DNA of 64,000 bases, taken from positions 62,001-126,000 of the forward strand of contig JAXMBX010000003.1 in the NCBI GenBank assembly GCA_046349635.1, read 5' to 3'. Of the stretch, positions 18,678-28,864 are shown piece by piece (position 1 is the first letter of the stretch; each line of letters begins with the position of its first letter). Made by a program: the position numbers and the translations under genes. Under the pieces are notes generated by a model. That model had not been told where the DNA came from. It was given only the letters and a program-made list of their open reading frames with translations, and did not search any database. The DNA comes from JAXMBX01 sp046349635 (GTDB taxonomy: Bacteria > Planctomycetota > Planctomycetia > Planctomycetales > Planctomycetaceae).

Positions 18678-20070
18678 CTACGGCAACGGCAACAACTTGA
18701 TGTTCTTGTACCAGCACGCCCCGCCGTGGTCCTGCAGGCCGATGTACCCTTCCCGTGGATGATCCTTGTAAACAATGTCCGAACTTGTGGTCCGATCCGT
18801 CCGGCCGCTTGTTCGGCGCGACGAACTTCGCCAGGTCGATCGAGTTCACCTTTTCACCGTTCAGCACCACTTCAATCGTCGCGTCCTTGCTCGTGATCTC
18901 AATGTGGTTCCACTCTCCCACCGGACGCATCGCGTTTCGACCCGGCTTGGAGAGATCGTAGATCGCCCCCGTGTCGTGATAATCCGCCGTGTAGGTGTCA
19001 TCGATCGCCACTTCAATCCCGTAATACCCCACGTCTTTTCCCGCCGGAGGTTTCAGCGTGCTCGTCCGCAGGAAGATCCCGCTGTTGCAATGTGCCGAAA
19101 TCTTGAAATCCATCTTCAGCACGTAATTCTTGAGCGGCTCCTTGTACGTCACCATGTACGCCCCCGCCCGGTGCGGATTGATCGTCCCGTCCACAATCGG
19201 ACTCTTCGGCTCGGTCCCGTTGCTGTTCATCCAGTTCGCGTAAGTCTTCCCGTCAAACAGCAGCTTCCAGCCCGCTTTCTTTTCCTCTTCGCTCAGCGTG
19301 TTGTCCGGTGTGTACTGCAATCGCTTCACCCGGATATTCCGATACCGCACGAACTGCTGCGTGAAATCACCCCGCCGTGCACCTGCAGCGCAATCCCCAC
19401 CGTCGGGTGCCGCAATTCCGTCTCCTGCCAGTCGGAAATCTCTCTTCACCCCGTTGATCCACGTCGTAATATGGGGCGGATTTCCCACAATCCGCGCCCG
19501 CAGTTCGTTCCACTTGCCGTGCCATGAAAGATTCCCAGTCGCTCGGCAGCACCCGCAGCGACGGCTTCACCGGCGAAATGATCTCCTGGATCTTCGCGGG
19601 GAATCCGGGAAGTTGTAGTTCCGGATGTAGAGGGCTTTCCTCCCAGCCCTTCCCCATAAATCCCCATCACGTTCCCGTTGGAGTGATAGTCGATCATCGC
19701 CTGCCACGCCTTGCCGTCCTCCCGTGCTCCGCGGGGCCCTGGCCCGCTGTCCGGCCCGAAGTCGTTGTTCATCTCCAGCACGACTTCAAAATCGCCGAAC
19801 TGTTCATCGGTGATGATGATCCCCCCGTTGCCGGGGATGTCCCGCCGCGATCCGACGATTGCCCCTTTTTCGATCACCCATTTCCGCCCGACATCCGCTT
19901 GCTCGCGCCCCTTTGTGCCCCGTCTTGGCAGCTTTGATATGCCGCCCTCGCAGCGTTGTCCGTCGAACAGCGTCTCAAAGCCGTCGTGCCCGTTCTCGGC
20001 CCGGACCCCGGTCACACAGCAGCACACGAGCGCAGCTCCCCAGCATGAAACGACACAGTTGATTCTTCAC
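18678..20070 (-). CDS. Secreted DUF1080 (3-keto-disaccharide hydrolase) protein, two domains (frameshifted)
   Basis: The GTG at 20070 overlaps the MocA stop (GTGA), and the N-terminus is a signal peptide. Two concanavalin-like DUF1080 domains follow. The first covers HDGFETLFDG, GGIIITDEQFGDFEVVLEMN and AMIDYHSNGNVMGIYGEG. The second covers GWKLLFDGKTYANWMNSNG, LKNYVLKMDFKISAHCNSGI and GLQDHGGACWYKNIKLLPLP before the stop at 18678. DUF1080 members act on 3-keto-glycosides, which fits the coupled MocA oxidoreductase that could make or reduce such keto sugars. At least three frame changes lie between 19370 and 20030. Confidence 0.88.
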
Positions 20071-21324
20071 GATACGATCACCCTTTCCTCTTGCGCATCC
20101 CAGAGCATGGTTTTCTTCTGCCGGTAGCTTTCCACCGCCATCTTGATCGCCACCATTGTGGCGCACCCCAGTTCCGCGTTGCAATGGACCGTCCCCTTGC
20201 CCCGCATCACGTCAATCCAGTTGTTCTCCAGATCCCGCCGTGGCTCGACCGGAATCTTCGCTTCTTCCTTCCCGCCGTTCTTCGCCAGGAACTCCGGCAG
20301 AAGTCCCCGTTCCAGTGCAGATAAGGCTCCCTCCCAGTTCCATGTAGCCGTGCTTCCCATACGCAGTCGGGAATCCCCGCGTCATTCGTCAGCGTGCTGA
20401 CCAGGAAAATCGACCATTCGCTGGGGTAATCCGCCGTCGGCATGAACATGTCCGGAATGTCCCGCCATCCTTTTCGATGTACAGTCCCGTTCGCATTCAC
20501 CCGCAACGGATACTCTCCATTCGCTCCCCGCACTGTGATCAGCATCGACGCCCAGCTTGTGATACAGCAGGTCTGTCGCCACTCCGCCGTTGTATGGCCA
20601 ATACTTCCGGAACCGGAAAAAGTGCTCCGGGTTCCACGCGATCTTCGGCGGCAGACCCCGTTGTGTCCCAGCCACATGTCCCAGTCGATGTAGTCTTCTC
20701 CGTCTTGTCCGGCCCGGCTGCGGGATCGATCTTCTGATGGTCTTGAACAGGCGAGACCCGGCGTTCAGACCCCGCCAGCACCCTGCGCCCATGCGCTGAT
20801 CTCCGCCGTCGCGATCGCCTGGTGCCGCCTGAGCGGATCGCTCCGCCGTCCGTTCGGCCCACCTGCGTTCCATGCTCCCCGCCTTCCGCACGGCGTTCCG
20901 CAACTCCACCGCCTGTTCGACGGTGTGCGTCATCAGCTTTTCGCAATACACATGCTTCCCCGAATCGCGCATCCATCGAGATCTTCGCGTGCCAGTGGTC
21001 CGGCGTGCGATCAGGATCGCATCAATATCCTGCCGCTCCAGCAGCTTCCGGTAGTCGAGATACCCTTCCCCCTTGCAGATATTCTTCGCCGGGTCACCCG
21101 CTTCGCTCAATCGCTCACCGCGACCACTTCGATATTCTCTTCCTTTGATTTCCTGACCGGGCTCCCGACGTGCCCCGTCCCCATCCCCCACGCCGATGAC
21201 CCCGATTCGGATCGGTCATTCGCACCGATCACCGGGCGGACGCCGTACTCCCCAGGAACGCCGTCCCCGCCGCCAAGAACCGAGTGGCAAGAAACGACCG
21301 CCGCGAAACAATCCGTTCGTCCAT
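20067..21324 (-). CDS. Gfo/Idh/MocA family oxidoreductase with Tat signal (frameshifted)
   Basis: ATG at 21324: MDERIVSRRSFLATRFLAAG, a twin-arginine signal. Pieces in several frames give the Rossmann half (YLDYRKLLERQDIDAILIA, CEKLMTHTVEQAVELRNAV) and the C-terminal half (KIAWNPEHFFRFRKYWPYNG, ENNWIDVMRGKGTVHCNAE, GCATMVAIKMAVESYRQKK). CEK holds the conserved Lys of the family. Six or more frame changes are needed. It is the upstream member of a coupled pair with DUF1080, suggesting periplasmic sugar processing via keto intermediates. Confidence 0.87.
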
Positions 21325-21378
21325 GGAGCGCTCCGGTCAGAATGTGCAAAGAGGATCTGACAAGGTATGTCTGGGTGG

Positions 21379-21419
21379 CATGCCCACTTCGTCTAGCACG
21401 CTGGCACGGGGTGGGCATG
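21379..21419. repeat. Inverted repeat upstream of the MocA gene
   Basis: CATGCCCAC and GTGGGCATG are perfect inverted arms, 23 bp apart. GGGTGGCATGCC starts also occur at 6200 and 14401. It lies 55 bp upstream of the MocA start codon. Confidence 0.65.
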
Positions 21420-21517
21420 TGTGCGTTGACTTCAAATTGTCTTGGGAATCGCCGCTGATTCTCCGCCAGCCGTGCCCCGATTGTCAAGAGGTGAGCTGTG
21501 TTGATGCGATTCTTAAC

Positions 21518-22185
21518 TTATTTCGGATTCGCCACCAGCACGAAAAATAAGTTGTTCGCCACGTGCAGATCAATACCCCAGCGACCTGGAAAACTCCACC
21601 AGCACCGCGAACGCGATCCCATACATAAAAATAGCCCCGTCTGAATGGCCACCTCCAACGGTGGCTTCGGCTGTCCCCACCACGGCAGATGCACCACCGC
21701 AAACCACGCCGCACTTATCACCGCGCTCACTATCCGCGATCGACTCCGCCTCAGCACGCGATACACCACCCCTCGGTACAGGATCTCTTCCGCCAGCGGA
21801 GACCCGATCAGGACATTCACCCACACCCCGGGTAACCACAACCCTCCCCAGTGGAAGTCCGTACCTCGTTGCAGGCTGAGCACGTAAGCACCACCGGCTT
21901 CCGGCCACCTCCCGCAGATTCCCCGCACCACGACAGCTCTTCAATCCGAATCCGTCCGCCAGCAGGCTGCGGTCATGCCGTCCCCGCGTACCACCGCCGG
22001 GACGATCGCTTCTTTCACCCGCACCAGTCCCCGCGCCCAATGCGTTCACGTCGAGAAATTCTCGCGGCAGGACTAAACTCGCCAGCAGCAGGTAAACGAT
22101 CCACAACCCGTTCACCACCAGCAGGCAGCGCAGCAACGCGCGGCATGCAGGTCAATCGCAGGTCAGGTTCCATCGAATCAGCCAT
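21518..22185 (-). CDS. CPBP family intramembrane metalloprotease (frameshifted)
   Basis: The start is taken at ATG 22185 (MADSMEPDLRL). Hydrophobic helices include LLVVNGLWIVYLLLASLVLP. The family core is clear: GSPLAEEILYRGVVYRVLRR (EExxxR) and AAWFAVVHLPWWGQP (conserved His), with HVANNLFFVLVANPK at the end carrying the last conserved Asn. These CAAX-processing/bacteriocin-immunity-type proteases cut within or near the membrane. About three frame changes are needed. It lies between the glycosidase-like gene and the MocA gene on the same strand. Confidence 0.85.
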
Positions 22186-22245
22186 GGATATTCTTCAGCC
22201 CCCGACTACGGCCTCACCGATCGCGACCCCAACTGCGACAGCACC

Positions 22246-23379
22246 TCAAACGGAAGGCTCGAAACCCTTCTCTTTCCACTCCCGCGTCGTGAAGAAATTG
22301 AACGGGTAAATCCCATCCGCCCCAGCCTTCCAGAGGTGCGCTTGCCGCCTCCGATACTTCTCCGCCGTCAGGCACTGCTCGATCTTTCCCCCCTCCGCTG
22401 TTTCGATGCTCCCCCGTAAATCGGCACCTCTGTAATCAATTCCTTCCAGGGCTTGATCGGCAGGTCATATCGCTCAAACAGAAACTCCGACACCGTCAGA
22501 AAATCCACCCACCCGTTCTTCGCCCACGCCACCGGATCGCACCCGATCCTCTTCGCCGACGCATAACTCGGCGGCGTCCGGTTGTAGTCTGAAGGAATCC
22601 GCCTTCGATCACCAGCTTCCGCTTCTTCTCCCCTCAGCCTCCGCCGCAACTCATGCACCCGCTGCGCAGGTCATTCGTCGCCGCCAGCCGTTGCTCTTCT
22701 GGCGTCCCTTCTTTAAAGAACGTCGGGAACCGCTGAAAGTCCAACTCCATCCCGTCGCAGTCATAACGCCGCAATGCTTCCTCAATCAGCAGCGCCCCAC
22801 AATGTGGTCCCGCACCTCCACTCGCGCGAAGTCCAGTCCCCCGCCCGCGGCAACCAGTACTCCGGATGATCCTCCCAGAACTTCGTTCGCAGAAAATCGT
22901 TCCCGTGGGCATCATTCATCCGGAATGTCAGCAGCGCCCTCCGCGCTTTCTTCGGCTTCCGCCAGAATGATCGCGCAGGATCCTCCCCACGCTCAAAGAA
23001 TCCCACTGCATGTTCTTAAGCCGCTGCTTCTCCCCTGCGGGCCACTTCTCCTTTTCTTCCGCCGTGGATCTTCCCCCGCGCATCGTTCCCACCTGAGTGG
23101 GGGTAATACATCACCTGCGCATTAATGCACACCAGAATCGTATCTACCTGGCTCCCGGGATACGTCAGTTCCTCCACCGGCGTTGCGTCTTCGCCGTGAT
23201 CTCCTCCGCCCCTTCGATCCCTTCTTCAGCGTCATGCACGAATCCCCATCCAGGTTGTAAATCACCCGCCGCGTCTTCGCCGCCGCCCCTTTCCCCGGTT
23301 CGTCCGCGTTCACCGCGGAAGCCGCCACCAACCCGAAAAACAAGACCACCGAAATCCAACCACTTGCCAGATTCAACAT
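22246..23379 (-). CDS. Secreted glycosidase-like TIM-barrel protein (frameshifted)
   Basis: ATG 23379 follows GAGGTGG at about seven bases and gives a signal peptide (MLNLASGWISVVLFFGLVAA). Joined frames read TRRVIYNLDGDSCMTLKKGS, AKKARRALLTFRMNDAHGND, FWEDHPEYWLPRAG, EEALRRYDCDGMELDFQRFP, KNGWVDFLTVSEFLFERYDL and GADGIYPFNFFTTREW. The CDGMELDFQRFP segment resembles the acidic strand of glycoside-hydrolase-like barrels in planctomycetes. I infer a secreted glycosidase-like role; no substrate can be assigned. Six or more frame changes are needed. The stop may lie slightly beyond 22246. Confidence 0.6.
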
Positions 23380-23530
23380 CGCCACCTCGAACATAACCAA
23401 GAAATCGCCGAGGAAGATCCCTTCCGGGATACCCGCGCCCAGCACCTCCGAAACCCCGGCGATTTCCTGCAAAGGATTGCTCTTGCCGAGATCTCCCAAA
23501 CCGACCACAATCCCGCCGCATTCTGGATTT

Positions 23531-23648
23531 TGGGTGGCACAGGTTCCGGTACTCCGGGTACCTGTGTGCGGCAACACAAGAGCAGGATTCAAATCGACAC
23601 TCGTTCCTTTTTTCTGAACTAGCCCGGAGCGGCAGCGACAGGTTCCCG
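23531..23648 (+). repeat. Composite R3-R2 repeat, copy C
   Basis: GGGTGGCACAGGTTCCGG opens it. AAATCGACAC lies mid-way, and GAACTAGCCCGGAGCGGC then AGGTTCCC closes it. 118 bp long, between the glycosidase-like gene and the nuclease gene. Confidence 0.75.
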
Positions 23649-23697
23649 GCGTTCCCATCATCTGAAACATCGCACCACCAGGTTCAGGGAGGAACTC

Positions 23698-24624
23698 ATG
23701 GTCCGGTTCATCGTCGCCATTCTGGTAGCCCATGCGTCGCCTTCCTGGCGTCAAAACACCTCCCCGGAGCCCTCCAGCAGACCGACGTCGTCACAACAGG
23801 CCCTCGGCAACCCGACGCACGCCACCTCAGGCGATGGCATCGACCCCGACAACTTCCTCCTCGCCCATCAATACGCTTCGCCCTCTCCTGCAACTCCTCC
23901 CACGGCACACCCAGCGCTGGGTCAGTTGGCACATCGACCCCGAACCTTGGCGAAGCCGAACGCCAGCAGCAGCTTTCAATCCCGACCCTCGCCTCTTGCC
24001 CGGCATGAAGAAAGTCGTCCACGAGGACTACAACTCCTCCGGCTTTGACCGTGGCCACATGTGCCCCACGCCGATCGCGACGTCTCCACCACAGCCAGTT
24101 CCATACCACCTTCGTGATGACCAACATCATCCCGCAGTCCCCGAAGTGAATCAACGCGCTTCCTGGGAATCCCTCGAAGCCTACTGCCGCACCCTCGTCA
24201 AGCAGGGCAAGAACTCTACGTCGTCGCCGGTCCCTCCGGTGTCGGCGGCAGCGAAGAAGCAAGGCCGCGCTGGGTCATTGGCAAATCAAGTGACCGTCCC
24301 CAAGTACTGCTGGAAAGTAGTCATGGTCCTCGACAACGCCCCCGGCGATGACGCCGCCCGCGCCCGACGAGCAAGCCGTCATCTCTATCATCGCTGCCAA
24401 TCAGCCCGGCGTCGGCGACTGCTGGCAACCCTTCTCCGGTTTCTCTTGGCGAAGTTGAAGAACTCACCGGCTACGACTTCTTTGACCAGGTTCCCGCGGA
24501 AATCCGCGCTTCGCTGGAAACCGCATCGACAACGGCTCCTCCCACGAAAGCCCCAACGTCGCCCGCGGCAAGTCCTCCAAAACCACCCCCGCTAAACAGA
24601 CATTGGAAGCCGACGCTCGGGTAG
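23698..24624 (+). CDS. DNA/RNA non-specific endonuclease, NucA/EndoG type (frameshifted)
   Basis: These are sugar-non-specific nucleases with a beta-beta-alpha-metal active site. The start ATG 23698 gives a hydrophobic, secretion-like N-terminus. Joined frames show SGDGIDPDNFLLAH, WVSWHIDPEPWRS, then SSGFDRGHMCPTADRD, the DRGH catalytic motif, the metal-binding MTNIIPQSPEVNQRAWESLE (Asn), and YCRTLVKQGKELYVVAGPSG. The far end has FFDQVPAEIRASLE and HESPNVARGKSS. At least six frame changes are needed, so the end is approximate. The next gene is a NuiA-type inhibitor, the cognate partner known for Anabaena NucA. Confidence 0.85.
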
Positions 24625-24736
24625 CCCAGGTTGCCGGTACCCCGGCTACCTGGGTGACGAAGTCACAGGAGCCTCTTCAATTCGACTCACGATACCATCT
24701 GACTGAACTAGCCCGAAGCGGAAGCGCCGGGTTCTT
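24619..24736 (+). repeat. Composite R3-R2 repeat, copy B
   Basis: GGGTAGCCCAGGTTGCCG opens it, TTCGACTCAC lies mid-way, and GAACTAGCCCGAAGCGGA then CCGGGTTC closes it. 118 bp, inserted between nuclease and inhibitor genes. Confidence 0.75.
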
Positions 24737-24770
24737 GTCGACTCAAACGCATCCATTTCCGGACCCCCCC

Positions 24771-25142
24771 ATGAACCCCACCACGAAACAAGACCTCACC
24801 CGCCTCGTCGCCGGCCTCCTCTACCCCAGCGAATCCGATGAGCCCTTCGAAGTCGTCGAACTCCCCCCCGGCGCCGACCCCTCTCACCCCGAAACCATCT
24901 CCAACCCCCTCGGCCTCCCCTCCGCCGGCCCCGTCAAAACCACGACCGTGGAAAAATTCTTCGCCGACATCCACGGCGGAGAACAGGACGTGCAACTCGA
25001 CACTCTCGCCGCCTACCTGCGACAGAACTTCACAGACCTGACCGTCCTGAGGATAGGCAACATCAACGTCACCGTCCTGGTCTTAGGCCGCGACTCCACC
25101 GGCACTTGGGGTGGCCTCCGCACCACATCCGTCGAGACCTGA
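24771..25142 (+). CDS. NuiA-family nuclease inhibitor
   Basis: The start is ATG 24771 rather than the upstream opening of the frame, which crosses a repeat. 123 residues, intact, no signal peptide, so cytoplasmic. It aligns with Anabaena NuiA throughout: LVAGLLYPSESDEPFEVVEL against LLFMSESEYPFEVFLW, TTTVEKFFADI against the FF motif, and LRIGNINVTVLVLGRDSTGT near the end, finishing TTSVET against TKVVET. NuiA binds NucA and blocks its active site, protecting the producer. The adjacent upstream gene is a DRGH nuclease, so the pair looks cognate. The assignment comes from memory of NuiA and needs a search to confirm. Confidence 0.88.
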   Translation: MNPTTKQDLTRLVAGLLYPSESDEPFEVVELPPGADPSHPETISNPLGLPSAGPVKTTTVEKFFADIHGGEQDVQLDTLAAYLRQNFTDLTVLRIGNINVTVLVLGRDSTGTWGGLRTTSVET

Positions 25143-25192
25143 ACACTTCCGTTTCTCGGGCAACCCTACACCCGCAACGGTTTCCTGAGTTT

Positions 25193-25249
25193 CACCCTCT
25201 CCCCCCCGAGGGAGAGGGCAGGGTGAGGGGGCGGTCCAAGCGTCTCTGA
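25193..25249 (+). repeat. R1 dispersed repeat
   Basis: CACCCTCTCC, a CCGAG turn, GGAGAGGGCAGGGTGAGG, then CGGTCCAAGCGTCTCTGA. Lies in the convergent gap after the NuiA gene and before the end of the minus-strand membrane protein. Confidence 0.8.
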
Positions 25250-25285
25250 GCTCGTATCGTTTCCCGTTTGAAGCATGCCCTTCAG

Positions 25286-25603
25286 CTAGGTCTTGTTTCT
25301 GCAAACCGCCATCGTCTCTGTGACAATCCGTTTGATTGCAAACAGCGAATAGCACGCAAACACCATCGAGGTGATCGCAAAGCGCTCTCTCCAGGTGTGA
25401 TACGCTCGCACATAATCGCGCGCGTTGTTGCGCGGTTCCCACTCAATAAACCCGCCGATGTAAGCACAATTGCTGACGACATCTCGATAAACGGAAATCC
25501 AGATCAGAGTGACGATGATGTAGATGGCGGTGAAGAACACTCCGATAAGGAGATCTTTCTTCCCAATCCTTTCTGCAACCTCTCTCGCGACTTCAAGTTT
25601 CAT
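25286..25603 (-). CDS. Small two-helix membrane protein
   Basis: ATG 25603 (MKLEVAREVAERIGKKD) after GAAGAGA; about 105 residues. Two hydrophobic helices: LLIGVFFTAIYIIVTLIWI and FAITSMVFACYSLFAIK, joined by a Cys/Trp-containing loop (SNCAYIGGFIEWEPRNNARD). No family recognised. It lies 53 bp downstream of the HerA-like ATPase gene and on the same strand, so it may be the last gene of that unit. It could be a membrane partner of the ATPase, but that is only inferred from position. Confidence 0.6.
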   Translation of the reverse strand: MKLEVAREVAERIGKKDLLIGVFFTAIYIIVTLIWISVYRDVVSNCAYIGGFIEWEPRNNARDYVRAYHTWRERFAITSMVFACYSLFAIKRIVTETMAVCRNKT

Positions 25604-25619
25604 GAAAGCGTCTCTTCTG

Positions 25620-25647
25620 ACTAGCCCCAAGCGGCAGCGCGGGGTTC
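25620..25647 (+). repeat. R2 dispersed repeat (solo)
   Basis: ACTAGCCCCAAGCGGCAG then CGCGGGGTTC; palindromic CCCC/GGGG ends. Between two minus-strand genes. Confidence 0.7.
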
Positions 25648-25656
25648 TGTCTCCCC

Positions 25657-28073
25657 TCACGCCCGCTCAATCGTCCCGTCCGATGACCTCTTCCACGGCG
25701 TCCACGCAATCGCCAGCCGGTTGATCGTGATCTCCGACTTTTTCGGGGCGATCTCCACCGTCTCCACCACCAGGCTCTGCGGCTGCACCCCATCCTGCAG
25801 CTTGGCCACCTCCGCCTCCATCTCCGCGTTCAGGTCCGCCTCCCGCTGCTCGATCGCCTGCACGTTCTCCTGTGCATAGCCCACGTCCTCCCGCTCCTTC
25901 GCCACTTTCGTCGCGGCCCGGATCGAAGTCCCCGCTTTCGACATGTTCGTCGCGCTGTTCAACTTCCGTCCCATCACCGCCCCGGCGATCGACGTCACAA
26001 TCGAAATCCCCGCGTTCCACATCTGCGTCGTCGCCTGCGCACTCTCCTTCTCGACTTTTTGGATCGCTTTCCGCTTCTGTTCCTGCAGCGCCGCAATCTT
26101 CGGCCCATACTTCGCCCGTAGCTTCTCCACGAGCGCGTCCCGGTCCTCCCGCAGTGCCTGCGTCAACCGCTGACGGAAGTCCCCCTCCGTCTCACCCGGG
26201 TTGGAAGTCCCCTTCGGATCCGCACACTTGCACAGTGTCATCTTGTGCAACCGGTACAGCGCATCCTTCAGCTCCGTCGTCAGCGTCGTGAATGTCTTCG
26301 GCTTCGTCAGATCCGCAGGTAACTCCGCGAACTCGCCCCCCTTCACCGGCTCCTTGTCGAGCTTGAACTCCGTGTCGATCTCCGGCGAGATCTCCTCCCA
26401 CACCCCCTCCGGCAGTTCCCCCTCCACATCGATCAGCACGTGCACCTTCTGCCACACATCCACGGCCGCTGCCGCCTGTGCGAAATGCACCTGCGCCTGC
26501 CCCAGCAGCGCCGGCCGATAGACGAGCGTTTCCCCCTCCCCTAACTTTCCTTTTAACGGCACAAAGCACTCCGGAACCCCCGGCGGCAACACCGGCCGCG
26601 CGGACGCCGCCACCCCCGCTCCCGTCTTGGGCGCACTCGTTTTGGCCGCTGCACTCTGCAGCGCTTTCCGCTCCTTCATCAGCCCACTGATCTGCTCCCG
26701 CGACAACGGCCCGCGCAGGTACGACAGCGACCACCGCGTCTGGAAAATCACCGGATGATCCTCGTGCACGTTATTCAACAGGAACACCCGGTTTCCCAGC
26801 GCCGACAGCGCTTGCTCCATCTCCGCACGCGAAAACTTCGCCCCCGCCGCCGCGGACGCCCCTTCCAATCCATCCAGCACCCGAGCCTTATCCCGCTCCG
26901 TCTGCAACCGTCCAATCAACCACGTCCCCGCGTTCGACAACCCCTTGTAATCCAGGTCCACCGGGTTCTGCGTCGCCAGCACAATCCCCAATCCAAACGC
27001 CCGCGCCTGTTTCAGCAGCGTCAGCATCGGCGTCTTGCTCGGCGGGTTCGCCGTCGGCGGGAAGTACCCGAACACCTCATCCATATACAACAGCGCCCGC
27101 AGGCTCGATGTCCCTGACTGTGTCCGCATCCAGCTCAACACCTCGTTGAGCAGAATCGTCACGAAGAACATCCGCTCCGCATCCGACAGATGCGCAATCG
27201 AGAGGATCGCAAACCGCGGCTTCCCTTGAGGAGTGTAGAGCATTTTCTGAATATCGAGCGACTCCCCCTCCATCCACGTGGAGAACCCGGGCGACGCCAG
27301 CAGGTTGTTCAAGCTCATCGCAAACGCGAACCGCTCTTTCGCCGGGAAGAAATTCTCCAGGCTCACCACCCCGATCTTGTCGAACCCCGGCGATTGAATC
27401 CCCTGAATGAGCGTCCCCAGGTCCAGGTCCTGCCCCTCCCGCCATCCCTTGTCGAAAATATTCGACAGCAGGATATGCTCCCGGCTCTTGATCGGGTCCG
27501 CCTCAATCCCCAGCAAAGCCAATAACCCCGACACCGCCGCCGAGCTCTTCTCCCGGAACGCATCCGTGTTGTCCCGGATCTCCTGCGGCGGCACTGAGCA
27601 CCGCAGCACCAAGTCAACGGCACCCCGATATTGCTCCCTACGGCGTGTAGATCGTGATGTCGACCGCATCCTTGAACCGCTGCACCCGCGCCCCATCCTC
27701 TCCCCAGTCCACCGGCCTTCTTCCCACAAGTCCGCCGTCCTTTGGCGTACTCCTCGGGGATTGTCCTTTGCGTGTCGCCTCCGCCGGATCGATCCACGGC
27801 TGGAAACCTCCGGCTTCAAATCCGGAAACGTCAACGGCAAGGTTTCCAGGTCCCCTTCGGATCGATGATCAACGCCGGAATCCCGTCAATCGCCGCCTCT
27901 TCGAGGAGTGACAGACACAGCCCCGTCTTTCCGCTCCCCGTCATCCCCACGCACACCGCATGCGTTGTCAGGTCTTTCGATTCATACAACAGCAGGTTGT
28001 CCAGGGTCTTCTTCTGGCCCAGGTCGTATTCCTTCCCCAGGTAAAACACCCCCAGTTTTTCGAAATCTTGCAT
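25657..28073 (-). CDS. HerA/DUF87-like ATPase (frameshifted near the N-terminus)
   Basis: ATG 28073 gives MQDFEKLGVFYLGKEYDLGQ. CVGMTGSGKTGLCLSLLEEA is the Walker A of a HerA/FtsK-type motor; after a shift ALLYMDEVFGYFPPTANPPS is Walker B. TWLIGRLQTERDKARVLDG gives the arginine-finger-like segment. From about 27600 to the stop at 25657 the frame is intact. The C-terminal third has a coiled coil (EKLRAKYGPKIAALQEQKRK onward) and a helix near TQMWNAGISIVTSIAGAVMG. Total about 800 residues. HerA-like motors pump DNA or drive nuclease and secretion complexes. The neighbours on either side are nuclease-inhibitor pairs. About three frame changes lie at 27600-27870. Confidence 0.85.
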
Positions 28074-28188
28074 GCTAGACCTGTCCGTTCTGTAGGTCAG
28101 GCTGTGCCTGACGTCTTCGACTCTCAAACGACCGCAACACTCACAATCGCAATTCCGCCTGCAAACGTCTCTTCCTCTTCTCGTCTTT

Positions 28189-28218
28189 ACTAGCCCCAAG
28201 CGCTGCTTCGCGGGGTTC
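28189..28218 (+). repeat. R2 dispersed repeat
   Basis: ACTAGCCCCAAGCGCTGC then TTCGCGGGGTTCT. Followed within 10 bp by an R1 element, upstream of the ATPase start. Confidence 0.65.
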
Positions 28219-28226
28219 TCCCAAAG

Positions 28227-28292
28227 ACCTTCTCCCCCGCGCGGGAGAAGGTGGCCGAAGGCCGGAAGAGGGGGCGGTACAAACGTCTCTGA
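28227..28292 (+). repeat. R1 dispersed repeat (variant)
   Basis: ACCTTCTCCCCCGCGCGG then GAGAAGGTGGCCGAAGG and GGGGGCGGTACAAACGTC. The same tail (AACGTCTCTGAG) as other R1 copies. Confidence 0.65.
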
Positions 28293-28310
28293 GCTCTCTT
28301 CTCCCATCTC

Positions 28311-28693
28311 TCACCCACTCAACACCCGTTCCAGTGCCCGCTGATGTCGTCGTGAAAACTGCACCCGCACTTTAATTGTATTTTCCCCTGCACCGGACGC
28401 CGCCCCCTGCAGGATCTCCAGGTACGTCCGCAACTCCCCGCTGTCGATCCGAAACGGATGCCCCTCATGCACGATCCGCACCACGCTTCCTTTGGGCAGC
28501 CAGGACAGATCCCGCAGGCATTCCTCAAACGCGTCCCAGTTCCCCCGAAATATTCCGGAAACCGCAGCTCGTTCACATACACCTGAAGCAACTGATCCTT
28601 CCGCCCCACGCCGCATGGCGCACACACCACCATCTCCCCATCCCGGGCCTGCGTGGAAACCTTCTCAACAAATTCAAATCCGGTCACGGTCAT
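28311..28693 (-). CDS. Barstar-family RNase inhibitor (one frameshift)
   Basis: ATG 28693 gives MTVTGFEFVEKV; after LRFPEYFGG a one-base shift near 28540 leads to NWDAFEECLRDLSWLPKG, the hallmark NWDAL...DL.W segment of barstar, followed by RIVHEGHPF. Barstar binds barnase-type RNases by placing acidic residues of its second helix (including the Asp of NWDA) in the active site. About 127 residues, slightly longer than classic barstar (90). The gene just upstream on the same strand encodes a barnase-type RNase, making a cognate pair. No signal peptide is seen, as expected for a cytoplasmic immunity protein. Confidence 0.85.
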
Positions 28694-28733
28694 AATCGAT
28701 TTGTCTTCTACTTGCTACTCATGGTCAAAATGA

Positions 28734-28786
28734 GGGTGGCCCGGATTCTTGAATTCGGGCGGCGGCTGCAAGAGGTTGCCGCTTGA
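28734..28786 (+). repeat. R4 dispersed repeat
   Basis: GAGGGTGGCCCGGATTCT then TGAATTCGGGCGGCGGC and CAAGAGGTTGCCGC. In the gap between the barstar and barnase genes. Confidence 0.7.
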
Positions 28787-28864
28787 TGTCTGTTATCCCT
28801 CCACCTGTATTTCTCTACTATCTACTGTTCTCCTTCTCGCCTGATCTCGCCCGAAGGGCTTCCC

